Shown here piece by piece: positions 8,013 to 15,735 of a stretch of DNA of 41,326 bases. The position numbers and the translations under genes are program-made. Position 1 is the first letter of the stretch, and every line of letters begins with the position of its first letter. A model generated the notes under the pieces. That model was not told the origin of the DNA, did no database searches, and saw only the letters and a program-made list of their open reading frames with translations. Source of the stretch: Stenotrophomonas sp. UBA7346 (GTDB lineage Bacteria; Pseudomonadota; Gammaproteobacteria; Xanthomonadales; Xanthomonadaceae); contig DKPB01000071.1 of NCBI GenBank assembly GCA_002471015.1, positions 1-41,326 of the forward strand. Reading direction: 5' to 3'.

Positions 8013-8618
8013 TTACTCGGCAGCTGCTTCTTCTTCGCCAGCCGAGGTCTTGGCGATGACCACGGCGTCGTCGTGGTTCTTGCCCAGCTTCAGCGCCGGG
8101 ATTTCCACGCCGGCCGGCAGCTTCAGGCCCGACAGGTAGATGATGTCGCCAGCCTTCAGCTCGCCCAGGTCGACTTCGATCGACTGCGGCAGATCCTTCG
8201 GCAAGCAGGCAATCGCCACTTCCTTCAGTTCGTGGGTGACCAGCACGTCGGCAGCCTTGCCAGCCGGCGAGGTGTCTTCGTTGATGAAGGTCAGCGGGAC
8301 CGAAGCGTGCAGCACTTCATTCTCGTTCACGCGCTGGAAATCCAGGTGCATGATCAGCTGCTTGTACGGGTGGCGCTGCATGTCACGCAGCAGCACCTTG
8401 TGCAGGGTGCCGTCGAGGTTCAGGTCGATGATCGACGAGTAGAACCAATCGTTGAACTGGGCCAGCCAGATTTCGTTGTGGTTGAACTGGACCTTCACCG
8501 GCTCCTTGTCACCACCGTAAACGATGCCCGGGACCACGCCTTCGTGACGCAGGCGGCGGCTCGCACCCTGACCTTGCACGTCACGACGAGCGACTTTGAT
8601 TTCGTGAGACTTTGCCAT
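8013..8618 (-). CDS. rplY: 50S ribosomal protein L25/Ctc
   Basis: This is the long (CTC/TL5) form of L25, 201 aa, which binds 5S rRNA. The N-terminal L25 domain (about residues 5-95) includes the start ARRDVQGQGASRRLRHEG and the segment MQRHPYKQLIMHLDF. The C-terminal beta domain follows (about 100-185), ending in an acidic/alanine tail GEEEAAAE. It lies between prs and pth, a conserved order in gammaproteobacteria, with 105 bp to prs. Confidence 0.97.
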   Translation of the reverse strand: MAKSHEIKVARRDVQGQGASRRLRHEGVVPGIVYGGDKEPVKVQFNHNEIWLAQFNDWFYSSIIDLNLDGTLHKVLLRDMQRHPYKQLIMHLDFQRVNENEVLHASVPLTFINEDTSPAGKAADVLVTHELKEVAIACLPKDLPQSIEVDLGELKAGDIIYLSGLKLPAGVEIPALKLGKNHDDAVVIAKTSAGEEEAAAE

Positions 8619-8696
8619 TGTTGACTACTCTAGGTTGTTGCACCGCCTCGCGGCGCTGCGTAGAGACTCTTCCGCGACCAGAAGAGCCTGATGTGA

Positions 8697-8714
8697 TCCC
8701 CGGCAAGCCGGGGA
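8697..8714 (-). terminator. Short hairpin after prs
   Basis: A perfect 8-bp stem TCCCCGGC/GCCGGGGA with a 2-nt loop lies directly after the prs stop. No U run follows on the minus strand, so it is weak as a terminator. Confidence 0.4.
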
Positions 8715-8723
8715 CCGGATGCA

Positions 8724-9683
8724 TCAATCCACGTACATCGAGCTGACCGACTCACCGAAGGCGATGCGGCGCATCGTCTCGGCCAGCATTTCGGCCACGC
8801 TGATCTGGCGGATCTTGGGACAGACGCGGGCCACTTCGGAAAGCGGGATCGTGTCGGTCACCACCAGCTCGTCGAGCTGGGAGTTGTTCAGGTTGTCCAC
8901 GGCCGGGCCCGAGAGCACGGCGTGGGTGCAGTACGCGGCGACCTTCAGTGCACCGCGCGCCTTGAGGGCAGCAGCGGCCGCACACAGGGTGCCGGCGGTG
9001 TCGACGATGTCGTCGACCATGACGCAGGTCTTGCCTTCGACGTCACCGATGATGTTCATCACGGTGGCGACGTTGGCACGCGGACGACGCTTGTCGATGA
9101 TGGCCAGGTCGGCATCATCCAGGCGCTTTGCCACGGCGCGGGCGCGTACCACGCCGCCTACGTCCGGGCTGACCACGATCAGGTTGTCGGTGCCGTAGGC
9201 GCGCCAGATATCGGCGAGCAGCAGCGGCGAGGCATACACATTGTCCACGGGCATGTCGAAGAAGCCCTGGATCTGATCGGCGTGCAGGTCGACCGTGAGG
9301 ATCTGGTCAGTATGCACGGCCGAGAACATCTTGGCAGCGACCTTGGCGGTGATCGGCACGCGCGAGGAGCGCATGCGGCGATCCTGGCGGGCGTAACCAA
9401 AGTACGGCACCACCGCGGTGACGGAGGCAGCGCTCGCGCGCTTGAGCGCGTCGATGATCACCAGCAGCTCCATCAGGTTTTCGGCACTCGGGGCGCTGGT
9501 CGGCTGCACCACGAACACGTCCTGCTTGCGCACGTTTTCCTGGATCTCGACCTGCACTTCGCCGTCGGAGAACTTGGAAACCAGCGCTTTGCCCGGCCTC
9601 ACCCCGAGTTCCTTGCAGATGCTCTGCGCAAGGCGTTTGTTGGCATTGCCGGAAAAGACCAGCAGGTTCGGGGAATCTTGCAT
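8724..9683 (-). CDS. prs: Ribose-phosphate pyrophosphokinase
   Basis: PRPP synthase makes 5-phosphoribosyl diphosphate from ribose-5-phosphate and ATP, feeding nucleotide, His, Trp and NAD synthesis. At 319 aa it has standard class I length. Recognisable parts are LLVFSGNANKRLAQ at the N-terminus, the flexible loop YFGYARQDRR, VDLHADQIQGFF, and the PRPP-binding signature VMVDDIVDTAGT. The ATG at 9683 is chosen because upstream codons of the open frame have no family similarity. The gene lies downstream of tRNA-Gln and ispE on the same strand. Confidence 0.98.
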   Translation of the reverse strand: MQDSPNLLVFSGNANKRLAQSICKELGVRPGKALVSKFSDGEVQVEIQENVRKQDVFVVQPTSAPSAENLMELLVIIDALKRASAASVTAVVPYFGYARQDRRMRSSRVPITAKVAAKMFSAVHTDQILTVDLHADQIQGFFDMPVDNVYASPLLLADIWRAYGTDNLIVVSPDVGGVVRARAVAKRLDDADLAIIDKRRPRANVATVMNIIGDVEGKTCVMVDDIVDTAGTLCAAAAALKARGALKVAAYCTHAVLSGPAVDNLNNSQLDELVVTDTIPLSEVARVCPKIRQISVAEMLAETMRRIAFGESVSSMYVD

Positions 9684-9794
9684 GACAGCTCTCTCGGGCG
9701 GGGGGCGAGTAGCGAAAAGAACGTGATTACTGCAGAGATGGCGCGTTTGTGGGTTTGCGCACATCCATTGCGCTTACAGCCTTGGGGAAGGATG

Positions 9795-9871
9795 TGGCAG
9801 GGGCGGTAGGATTCGAACCTACGAATGCCAGGATCAAAACCTGGTGCCTTGGGCCTCTTGGCGACGCCCCT
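9795..9871 (-). tRNA. tRNA-Gln (TTG)
   Basis: Read on the minus strand, acceptor AGGGGCG pairs with CGCCCCT, then discriminator G and encoded CCA (9795-9797). The anticodon stem CCAGG/CCTGG encloses TTTTGAT, giving anticodon TTG. The T arm contains GGTTCGAATCC. It lies 3 bp after the ispE stop and 111 bp before prs, so it is probably co-transcribed and processed out. Confidence 0.95.
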
Positions 9872-9874
9872 GCA

Positions 9875-10753
9875 TCAAACACTTCCCGTCGTCTCCAGCG
9901 CATCAAGCAGTGGCGAGCGATCAACGCCCGCAGCCACCCATGCCCGCAGTTGCCCCGGCAATTCCGCCAGGGCCTGCTCTGCAGCAGTACGCGTGGCGAA
10001 TTCGACAAAACAACCGCTTCCCGACCCCGTGAGCCGTGCCCGACCAATACCTGACAGGGCCTGGAACGTTGCCTCGATGGCGGGCTCCTGGCGCCGTAGT
10101 ACCGGCTCGAACGCATTTCCGAGGACGGTCCCGGAAGCGAAGTCCGCTATTTTCACGGGCTTGGCATCCCGAGTCAAATCCGGGGAACGGAAAAGTTCAG
10201 CGGTGGGGACGTGCACCCCCGGGTCGACCAGCAGATACCACGCTGGCGGCAGGCTGATCGGGGTCAATTGCTCGCCCACGCCTTCGGCCCAGGCACTGCG
10301 CCCGCGCACGAACACCGGCACGTCCGCCCCCAGCTTCACCCCCAGGGCAGCCAGTGCGTCTTCGTCCAGGCCGGTGCCCCATAGGGCATTGAGCGCCACC
10401 AGAACCGTCGCCGCGTCGGACGAGCCGCCACCGAAGCCACCCCCGGCCGGGATGCGCTTTTCGACGCGGATGTCTACACCTTGCGGACAATCAGCCGCCT
10501 CTTTCAGGATCCGGGCGGCGCGGACAACCAGGTCATCGGCTTCGGCCACGCCGGCCACGGACGGCCCATCGCGACGCACCTGGCCATCCGCACGCAGACG
10601 CAGGCCTATGCGGTCACCCCAGTCCAGCAGGCGGAAAACGGTCTGCAGCTGGTGATAGCCATCGGCGCGACGGCCGGTGATATGCAGGAACAGATTCAGC
10701 TTGGCCGGGGCCGGCCAGTACGACCAGCCCGCATTCACGACAACGGCACTCAT
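9875..10753 (-). CDS. ispE: 4-diphosphocytidyl-2-C-methyl-D-erythritol kinase
   Basis: IspE is the ATP-dependent GHMP kinase of the MEP isoprenoid pathway, acting on CDP-methylerythritol in the cytoplasm. The 292-aa protein begins MSAVVVNAGWSYWPAPAKLNLFLHI, with the conserved APAKLNL motif. It has the glycine-rich ATP loop PAGGGFGGGSSDAA and the C-terminal GHMP motif LTGSGSGCFVEF. The start at 10753 overlaps the lolB stop in an ATGA, indicating translational coupling. lolB-ispE-prs is a classic gammaproteobacterial order. Confidence 0.97.
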   Translation of the reverse strand: MSAVVVNAGWSYWPAPAKLNLFLHITGRRADGYHQLQTVFRLLDWGDRIGLRLRADGQVRRDGPSVAGVAEADDLVVRAARILKEAADCPQGVDIRVEKRIPAGGGFGGGSSDAATVLVALNALWGTGLDEDALAALGVKLGADVPVFVRGRSAWAEGVGEQLTPISLPPAWYLLVDPGVHVPTAELFRSPDLTRDAKPVKIADFASGTVLGNAFEPVLRRQEPAIEATFQALSGIGRARLTGSGSGCFVEFATRTAAEQALAELPGQLRAWVAAGVDRSPLLDALETTGSV

Positions 10754-11409
10754 TGTTCGGCCGCGCCCCAGGCGTCGACGATCAGCCGCACCTTGGCATC
10801 GCCATTGACCGCCTCGATGCGGCGCGGCAGCGAGGGTCTGCCCGCCTCTGCCGGGTACCAATCCAGATAGTCGATCTGCCAGCCCTGCTGGCGCAGCACG
10901 CGCGGCCGGCCTTCGGCATCAAAACCAAGATGCTCCGGCGTACCGGCATCGGACGGCAGCCCGCGCACCCACTGCGCCAACTGCTCGACCGGTATCTCCC
11001 AGCCAGTTGCCTGCAGCAGCACCTGGCCGGCGTCGTCACCGGTGCGCGGACCACCCTCCAGGCCATCCAGACGCACCACCTGCCCTGCAGCACCGCTCAA
11101 ACGCCAGCTCTGCCGGGTCACCGGTGCCGCCAGGCTGACCTCGTAGGCCTGCCCCCGCTGCTGCCAGTCGATCCGGCCATTGCCGCCATTGCGGCCCTTG
11201 CTGATCGCCGCCCGGCCCTGGAAGGTCCAATCCGGTGCAGCGCGCAGCGCTGCCTGGCGCGCCTGTTCAGCTGCCTGCGCCTGCGCCGACACTTCCGTGA
11301 CTTCGGCCGCCACCGGCGTCTGCTGGCGCTTGGGCACCGAGCCGCAGGCCGCCAACGCAGCCACCATCAGCAGCACCAGCGGTGCCCGCCACAACTTCAT
11401 CCTGTTCAT
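10750..11409 (-). CDS. lolB: Outer-membrane lipoprotein receptor LolB
   Basis: LolB accepts lipoproteins from periplasmic LolA and inserts them in the outer membrane; it is itself a lipoprotein. At 219 aa, the N-terminus has a signal with lipobox LAAC (Cys22). The middle shows the LolB-like WTFQGRAAISKGRNGGNGRIDWQQ and SWRLSG segments. Start at 11409 overlaps the upstream TPR gene stop in ATGA, and its own stop overlaps ispE in the same way, so three genes are coupled. A start at Met4 is also possible. Confidence 0.93.
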   Translation of the reverse strand: MNRMKLWRAPLVLLMVAALAACGSVPKRQQTPVAAEVTEVSAQAQAAEQARQAALRAAPDWTFQGRAAISKGRNGGNGRIDWQQRGQAYEVSLAAPVTRQSWRLSGAAGQVVRLDGLEGGPRTGDDAGQVLLQATGWEIPVEQLAQWVRGLPSDAGTPEHLGFDAEGRPRVLRQQGWQIDYLDWYPAEAGRPSLPRRIEAVNGDAKVRLIVDAWGAAEQ

Positions 11410-13097
11410 GCACCCAACTTTTCGATCGCACGCTGCAGCGCGCGGTTGTCCGGATCCAGCTTGCGCGCCTCATCAAAGAAACGGCGCGCCTCGTCTTTCT
11501 GCCCCAGCACCCACAGCACCTCGCCAACATGGGCGGCGATCTCCGGATCCTTGTTCAGCCCCCAGGCGCGACGCAGGTGCTCCAAGGCTTCCTGGTTGCG
11601 CCCCAACCGGTACAACACCCAGCCATAGCTGTCGACAATGGCGGCATTGTCCGGCTCGGCCACACGTGCGCGGTCGATCAGTTCCAGCGCCTCCTGGTAA
11701 CGCTGGGTGCGGTCGGCCAGGGTGTAACCCAGCGCATTGAGGGCGGCCACGTTCTCGGGCTCGGCAACCAGGATCTTGCGCAGATCGGCCTCGGCACGCG
11801 GCACGTCGTCGTTGCGCTCCCAGGCCAGGGCGCGCGCATACAGCAGCGCTCCGTCGTCCGGGAACGCCGCCAGGCCGCGGGTAAGCACATCCATCTCGGC
11901 CTTGCTGCCATCGCGCTGCTGCAGCTCGGCCTCCAGCAGGTAGGCATCACGGCGCACATCGTCGTCCAGCGCGGCATCGGCCTGCACCGCATGAACCTCG
12001 GCATTGGCGCGCTGCTTGTCGCCCATCAGGTGCAGGGCGTTGACCGCGCGCAGGCGCGCTTCGCCGCGCTGCTCGCCACCGGGGACACCGTGGTACCAGT
12101 CCACGGCCTCCTGGTAGCGTTTGAGGTATTCGGCAATCTTGCCCAGCAGCAGACGCTGCTCGGGGTCGGGCTTGCTGGCCTTGGCCGAGATGTCCTGGTA
12201 CAGCGCCAGCAGCGCGGCATCGTCCTTCTGCTTGGCCAGCAGCGAGGCACGCATGCCCCAGGTCTGCAGGTTCTGCGGCCCCTGCGCCAGCACCCGTTCG
12301 GCCGGTTCGGGCGCACCCAGCGCGTCATAGGCGAACGCCAGCGCATTGCGCAGCTCTTCATCAGCCGCGGCCTTGCCCTCGATGCCCTTCAGCAAGGCCA
12401 GCGCCTCGTCCTTCTTGCCCGCCTGGTTGAGCTGGGTGGCGTGCAGCAGCACTACCCGCGGCTCTTCCGGGAAGCGCCGGACCACCTCGGCCACCATGCG
12501 CTGGGCCAGTTCCGGGCGGTCCATGCGCAGCGCCAGCCGACCGAACTCCTGCCAGGCATCCAGCGTCTCGGGGATGGCATTGGCATCCACCAGCTCCCCC
12601 AGCACCTGCGCCGGCACCGCCGGATCACGGCCGCCGGTCGCCAGGGCCAGCACGGCGTAGCGCCAGGCCAAGGGTTCGGGGGCCCGCAGCACCGCCAGCA
12701 GTTCCCTGCGGGCCTGCCGCGCGTCCCCCTTGCGCATCGCCAGCGACGCACGGGTGGCACGTACCGCCACCGCCCCCGGGTCACGCTGCGCCCAAAGTGC
12801 CAAGGCTTCATTGGCGCGGGCATCGTCACCGGCAATCATGGCAATGCGGGTGGCCCGTTCAGCCAGCCCCACGTCGCCCTGCGCCTGCTGCGCGGCCTGC
12901 AGGTACCAGCGCGCGGCATCTGGCAACTTGCCGGCCTGCAAGGAAAATTCGCCGGCCAGCATGGGTTCCAGCGGTGGCGCGGGGGTGGCTACCACAGCCA
13001 CTTCCGCGGGTTTTTCGGGTTTTGCCGGTGCCGCCAACGCCGGGAAAACCGGCAGGGAAAGCAACAGAACGGTGCATATGCGATGGAATACGGGCAT
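11406..13097 (-). CDS. Exported tetratricopeptide-repeat protein
   Basis: A 563-aa protein with a signal peptide (MPVFHRICTVLLLSLPVFPALAA) followed by many TPR-like helical pairs along nearly its whole length. The C-terminal ones are clearest (ALNALGYTLADRTQRYQEALELI, DSYGWVLYRLGRNQEALEHL). TPR arrays are protein-binding scaffolds; no enzymatic motif is visible. A TPR gene of this type directly upstream of lolB occurs widely in gammaproteobacteria, but I do not know a demonstrated function. Start at 13097 is chosen because the signal peptide begins there; the longer frame runs into the divergent hemA gene. Only 67 bp separate it from hemA. Confidence 0.88.
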   Translation of the reverse strand: MPVFHRICTVLLLSLPVFPALAAPAKPEKPAEVAVVATPAPPLEPMLAGEFSLQAGKLPDAARWYLQAAQQAQGDVGLAERATRIAMIAGDDARANEALALWAQRDPGAVAVRATRASLAMRKGDARQARRELLAVLRAPEPLAWRYAVLALATGGRDPAVPAQVLGELVDANAIPETLDAWQEFGRLALRMDRPELAQRMVAEVVRRFPEEPRVVLLHATQLNQAGKKDEALALLKGIEGKAAADEELRNALAFAYDALGAPEPAERVLAQGPQNLQTWGMRASLLAKQKDDAALLALYQDISAKASKPDPEQRLLLGKIAEYLKRYQEAVDWYHGVPGGEQRGEARLRAVNALHLMGDKQRANAEVHAVQADAALDDDVRRDAYLLEAELQQRDGSKAEMDVLTRGLAAFPDDGALLYARALAWERNDDVPRAEADLRKILVAEPENVAALNALGYTLADRTQRYQEALELIDRARVAEPDNAAIVDSYGWVLYRLGRNQEALEHLRRAWGLNKDPEIAAHVGEVLWVLGQKDEARRFFDEARKLDPDNRALQRAIEKLGA

Positions 13098-13164
13098 CTG
13101 GCGCAACCGGGCCGTAAAATGGCGGCCTTCAACAGCCAGCAGCTTATCGCAAGCAACTGAACAG

Positions 13165-14448
13165 ATGACCCTTTGGGTGCTTGGACTCAACCACCAGACC
13201 GCGCCAGTGGAACTGCGCGAGCGCGCTGCCTTCGGCGGCGACGCCCTGCCGCGCGCGATGGAATCGTTGCGGCAGTCGCCGCAGCTGGCCGAAGCCGTGT
13301 TGCTGTCCACCTGCAACCGCACCGAGTTGTACGCGGTGGCCGAGGATGGCAGCGCCCTGACCCGCTGGCTGGAAGATCACGCCGGCAAGCTGGATGGCTA
13401 CCTGTACCAGCATGCCGACGACGACGCCGTACGCCACCTGTTCCGTGTCGCCACCGGCCTGGACTCGATGGTGCTGGGCGAACCGCAGATCCTGGGCCAG
13501 GTGAAGGATGCCTGGGCCCTGGCCCACGACCGCGGCGCCATCGGCCAGCAGTTGGACCGCCTGTTCCAGCAGACGTTCTCAGTGGCCAAGCGTGCGCGCA
13601 CCGACACCCGCGTGGGCGCCAACCCGGTGTCGGTGGCCTCCACTGCGGTACGCGTGGCGCAGGATTCGTTTGCGCGGCTGGAAGACTCCACCGTGCTGCT
13701 GGTCGGCGCTGGCGAAACCATCGAGCTGGTGGCCAAGCACCTGAGCGATGCCAAGGTGAAACGCCTGCTGATTGCCAACCGCACCCTTGCCCACGCCCAG
13801 GACCTGGCCAGCCGCCATGGCGGCGTCGCGCTGCCACTGGCCGAACTGGAGCGCCACCTGGGCGAAGCCGACGTGGTGTTCTCGGCCACCGCCGCACGCG
13901 AGCCGGTGATCCTGCAGCGGCATGTCGCCGATGCCCTGCGCAACCGCAGGCACAAACCCATGCTGTTGTTCGACCTGGCGGTTCCGCGTGACATCGACGC
14001 TGCGGTCGGCAAGCTCGGCGACGCCTACCTGTATACCGTGGACGACATGGAACGGGCGGTGGAAGAGAACCGCCGCAGCCGCCGCGAGGCCGCTGCCGAG
14101 GCCGAGGCCATCATCAACCTGCAGGTCACCCGCTACCAGGAAAACCTGCGTGCCAGCCAACTGCAGGCGCCGATGCGCCAGCTGCGCGCCTTTGGCGAGG
14201 CCACCCGCGCCGAACTGCTGGCCAAGGCACGCCAGCAGTTGGCCCATGGCAAACCCGCCGACGAAGTGCTGGAACACTTGGCGCATGGCCTGACCAATCG
14301 CCTGCTGCACCCGCCCACCGCCGCCCTTCGCCAGGCCGCGCTGGAAGGCGATACTGCCATCACCCGCGCCGCCGAGCGCCTGTTCCCGGCGGTTCCCGGG
14401 TATCACCACCCTGTTGCGAGGACCGATGACGCCGACCCTGCGCCGTAA
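13165..14448 (+). CDS. hemA: Glutamyl-tRNA reductase
   Basis: GluTR reduces glutamyl-tRNA(Glu) to glutamate-1-semialdehyde, the first committed step of C5-pathway tetrapyrrole synthesis. The 427-aa sequence starts MTLWVLGLNHQTAPVELRE. Catalytic Cys50 lies in LLSTCNRTELY; GLDSMVLGEPQILGQVKDAW and the NADPH-binding GAGETIEL follow. A C-terminal dimerisation helix spans about 320-420. The open frame extends far upstream, but this ATG gives the family N-terminus. It diverges from the TPR/lolB/ispE operon; a TAAAAT at 13113-13118 could be a -10 element, without a clear -35. Its end overlaps prfA by 23 bp. Confidence 0.98.
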   Translation: MTLWVLGLNHQTAPVELRERAAFGGDALPRAMESLRQSPQLAEAVLLSTCNRTELYAVAEDGSALTRWLEDHAGKLDGYLYQHADDDAVRHLFRVATGLDSMVLGEPQILGQVKDAWALAHDRGAIGQQLDRLFQQTFSVAKRARTDTRVGANPVSVASTAVRVAQDSFARLEDSTVLLVGAGETIELVAKHLSDAKVKRLLIANRTLAHAQDLASRHGGVALPLAELERHLGEADVVFSATAAREPVILQRHVADALRNRRHKPMLLFDLAVPRDIDAAVGKLGDAYLYTVDDMERAVEENRRSRREAAAEAEAIINLQVTRYQENLRASQLQAPMRQLRAFGEATRAELLAKARQQLAHGKPADEVLEHLAHGLTNRLLHPPTAALRQAALEGDTAITRAAERLFPAVPGYHHPVARTDDADPAP

Positions 14449-15511
14449 GCTGCTGGCACTGGCCGAGCGCCGTGAAGAACTGGAACGCCTGCTTTCCGAC
14501 CCGGACGTGGTCGCCGACAACGAGCGCTTCCGCAATTTCTCCCGCGAGTTCGCACAACTGGAACCCATCGCCACGGCGCTGGCCGAAGAGGCCCGCGCCA
14601 AGGCCGACCTTGCCTCGGCCGAAGCCATGCGCGCCGATCCCGAGCTGCGCGAACTGGCCGAGGAAGAAATCAGCGCCGCCCAGCAGCGCCTGCAGGCACT
14701 GGATGAGGAACTGGCCCTGCTGCTGGTGCCGCGCGATCCGCGCGACGAAGGCAACCTGTTTCTGGAAGTGCGCGCCGGTACCGGCGGCGATGAAGCGGCC
14801 ATCTTTGCCGGCGACCTGTTCCGCATGTACGCCCGCTATGCCGAGCGCCAGGGCTGGAAGGTGGAGATCGAATCCGACAGCCCCGGTGAGCACGGCGGCT
14901 ACAAGGAAGTGGTAGCGCGCGTGGTGGGCCGTGGCGCGTATTCGCGGCTCAAGTTCGAGTCCGGTACGCACCGCGTGCAACGCGTGCCGGCCACCGAATC
15001 ACAGGGCCGCATCCACACCTCGGCCGCTACCGTGGCAATCATTCCCGAGGCCGATGATGTCGAGGACATCGCCATCAACCCGGCCGACCTGAAGGTGGAT
15101 ACCTTCCGCTCCTCCGGTGCTGGCGGCCAGCACGTCAACAAGACCGAATCGGCGATCCGCATCACCCACGTGCCCAGCGGCGTGGTGGTGGAGTGCCAGA
15201 CCGAGCGCAGCCAGCACGCCAACCGCGACAAGGCGATGAAGCGCCTGAAAGCGCAGCTGCTGGATGCCGAACGCAGCAAGCAGGCCGCCGCCCAGGCCGA
15301 ATCGCGCCGCCTGCAGGTAGGCAGCGGCGACCGCAGCCAGCGCATCCGCACCTACAACTTCCCGCAGGGCCGCATCACCGACCACCGCGTCGAAGGCCTG
15401 ACCCTGTACGACCTGCCCAACATCATCGAAGGCGCCCTGGACGATCTGATCGCACGCCTGCAGCACGAGCACCAGGTGGACGAACTGGCACGCCTGGCAG
15501 AAGGGACCTGA
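14426..15511 (+). CDS. prfA: Peptide chain release factor 1
   Basis: RF1 recognises UAA and UAG stop codons and triggers peptide release. The 361-aa protein contains the GGQ motif at 233-235 (SSGAGGQHVNKTES), whose Gln is normally methylated by PrmC. The codon-reading PxT-type tripeptide PAT lies at 188-190, before ESQGRIHTSAATV. The ATG at 14426 follows GCGAGGACC, a good ribosome-binding site inside the end of hemA; the 23-bp overlap implies coupling. prmC, the usual next gene, is not here: a glycosyltransferase gene follows 224 bp later. Confidence 0.98.
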   Translation: MTPTLRRKLLALAERREELERLLSDPDVVADNERFRNFSREFAQLEPIATALAEEARAKADLASAEAMRADPELRELAEEEISAAQQRLQALDEELALLLVPRDPRDEGNLFLEVRAGTGGDEAAIFAGDLFRMYARYAERQGWKVEIESDSPGEHGGYKEVVARVVGRGAYSRLKFESGTHRVQRVPATESQGRIHTSAATVAIIPEADDVEDIAINPADLKVDTFRSSGAGGQHVNKTESAIRITHVPSGVVVECQTERSQHANRDKAMKRLKAQLLDAERSKQAAAQAESRRLQVGSGDRSQRIRTYNFPQGRITDHRVEGLTLYDLPNIIEGALDDLIARLQHEHQVDELARLAEGT

Positions 15512-15550
15512 GGCTCGACTCTCGACCCTGCACATAGCGCAGGCGCTGCC

Positions 15551-15687
15551 CCCTCCCTTGTGCGCAGCATCGGGGAGGGCTGGGGTGGGGTAGCTTTGGC
15601 CTTGCATCCGGAGCGGGCTGTCGTCGGTGGATTTGGCCATTGCCTGCAACGCAGAGCAAAATCAAAAACCCCTCCCCAACCCTCCCC
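15551..15687. repeat. C/G-tract inverted repeat after prfA
   Basis: Segment 15572-15589 is complementary to 15670-15687 at 16 of 18 positions (GGGGAGGG-type arms against CCCTCCCC-type arms). The left arm also forms a local hairpin with CCCTCCC at 15551-15557. The spacer is not coding. It may act as an RNA structure between prfA and the next gene or be a dispersed intergenic element; no clear U tract follows. Confidence 0.6.
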
Positions 15688-15735
15688 TGCGCTAGGCGCA
15701 AGGGCGGGAGCAGAGCAACAAAGCAAAGCCAGATC

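Noticed and set aside
6637..8139. 500-residue plus-strand open frame across ychF and pth
   Set aside because: It spans two conserved genes and their spacer on the other strand; no family similarity.
11382..13160. 592-residue plus-strand open frame opposite the TPR gene
   Set aside because: The minus-strand frame has a signal peptide, TPR units and overlaps with lolB; the opposite frame has none.
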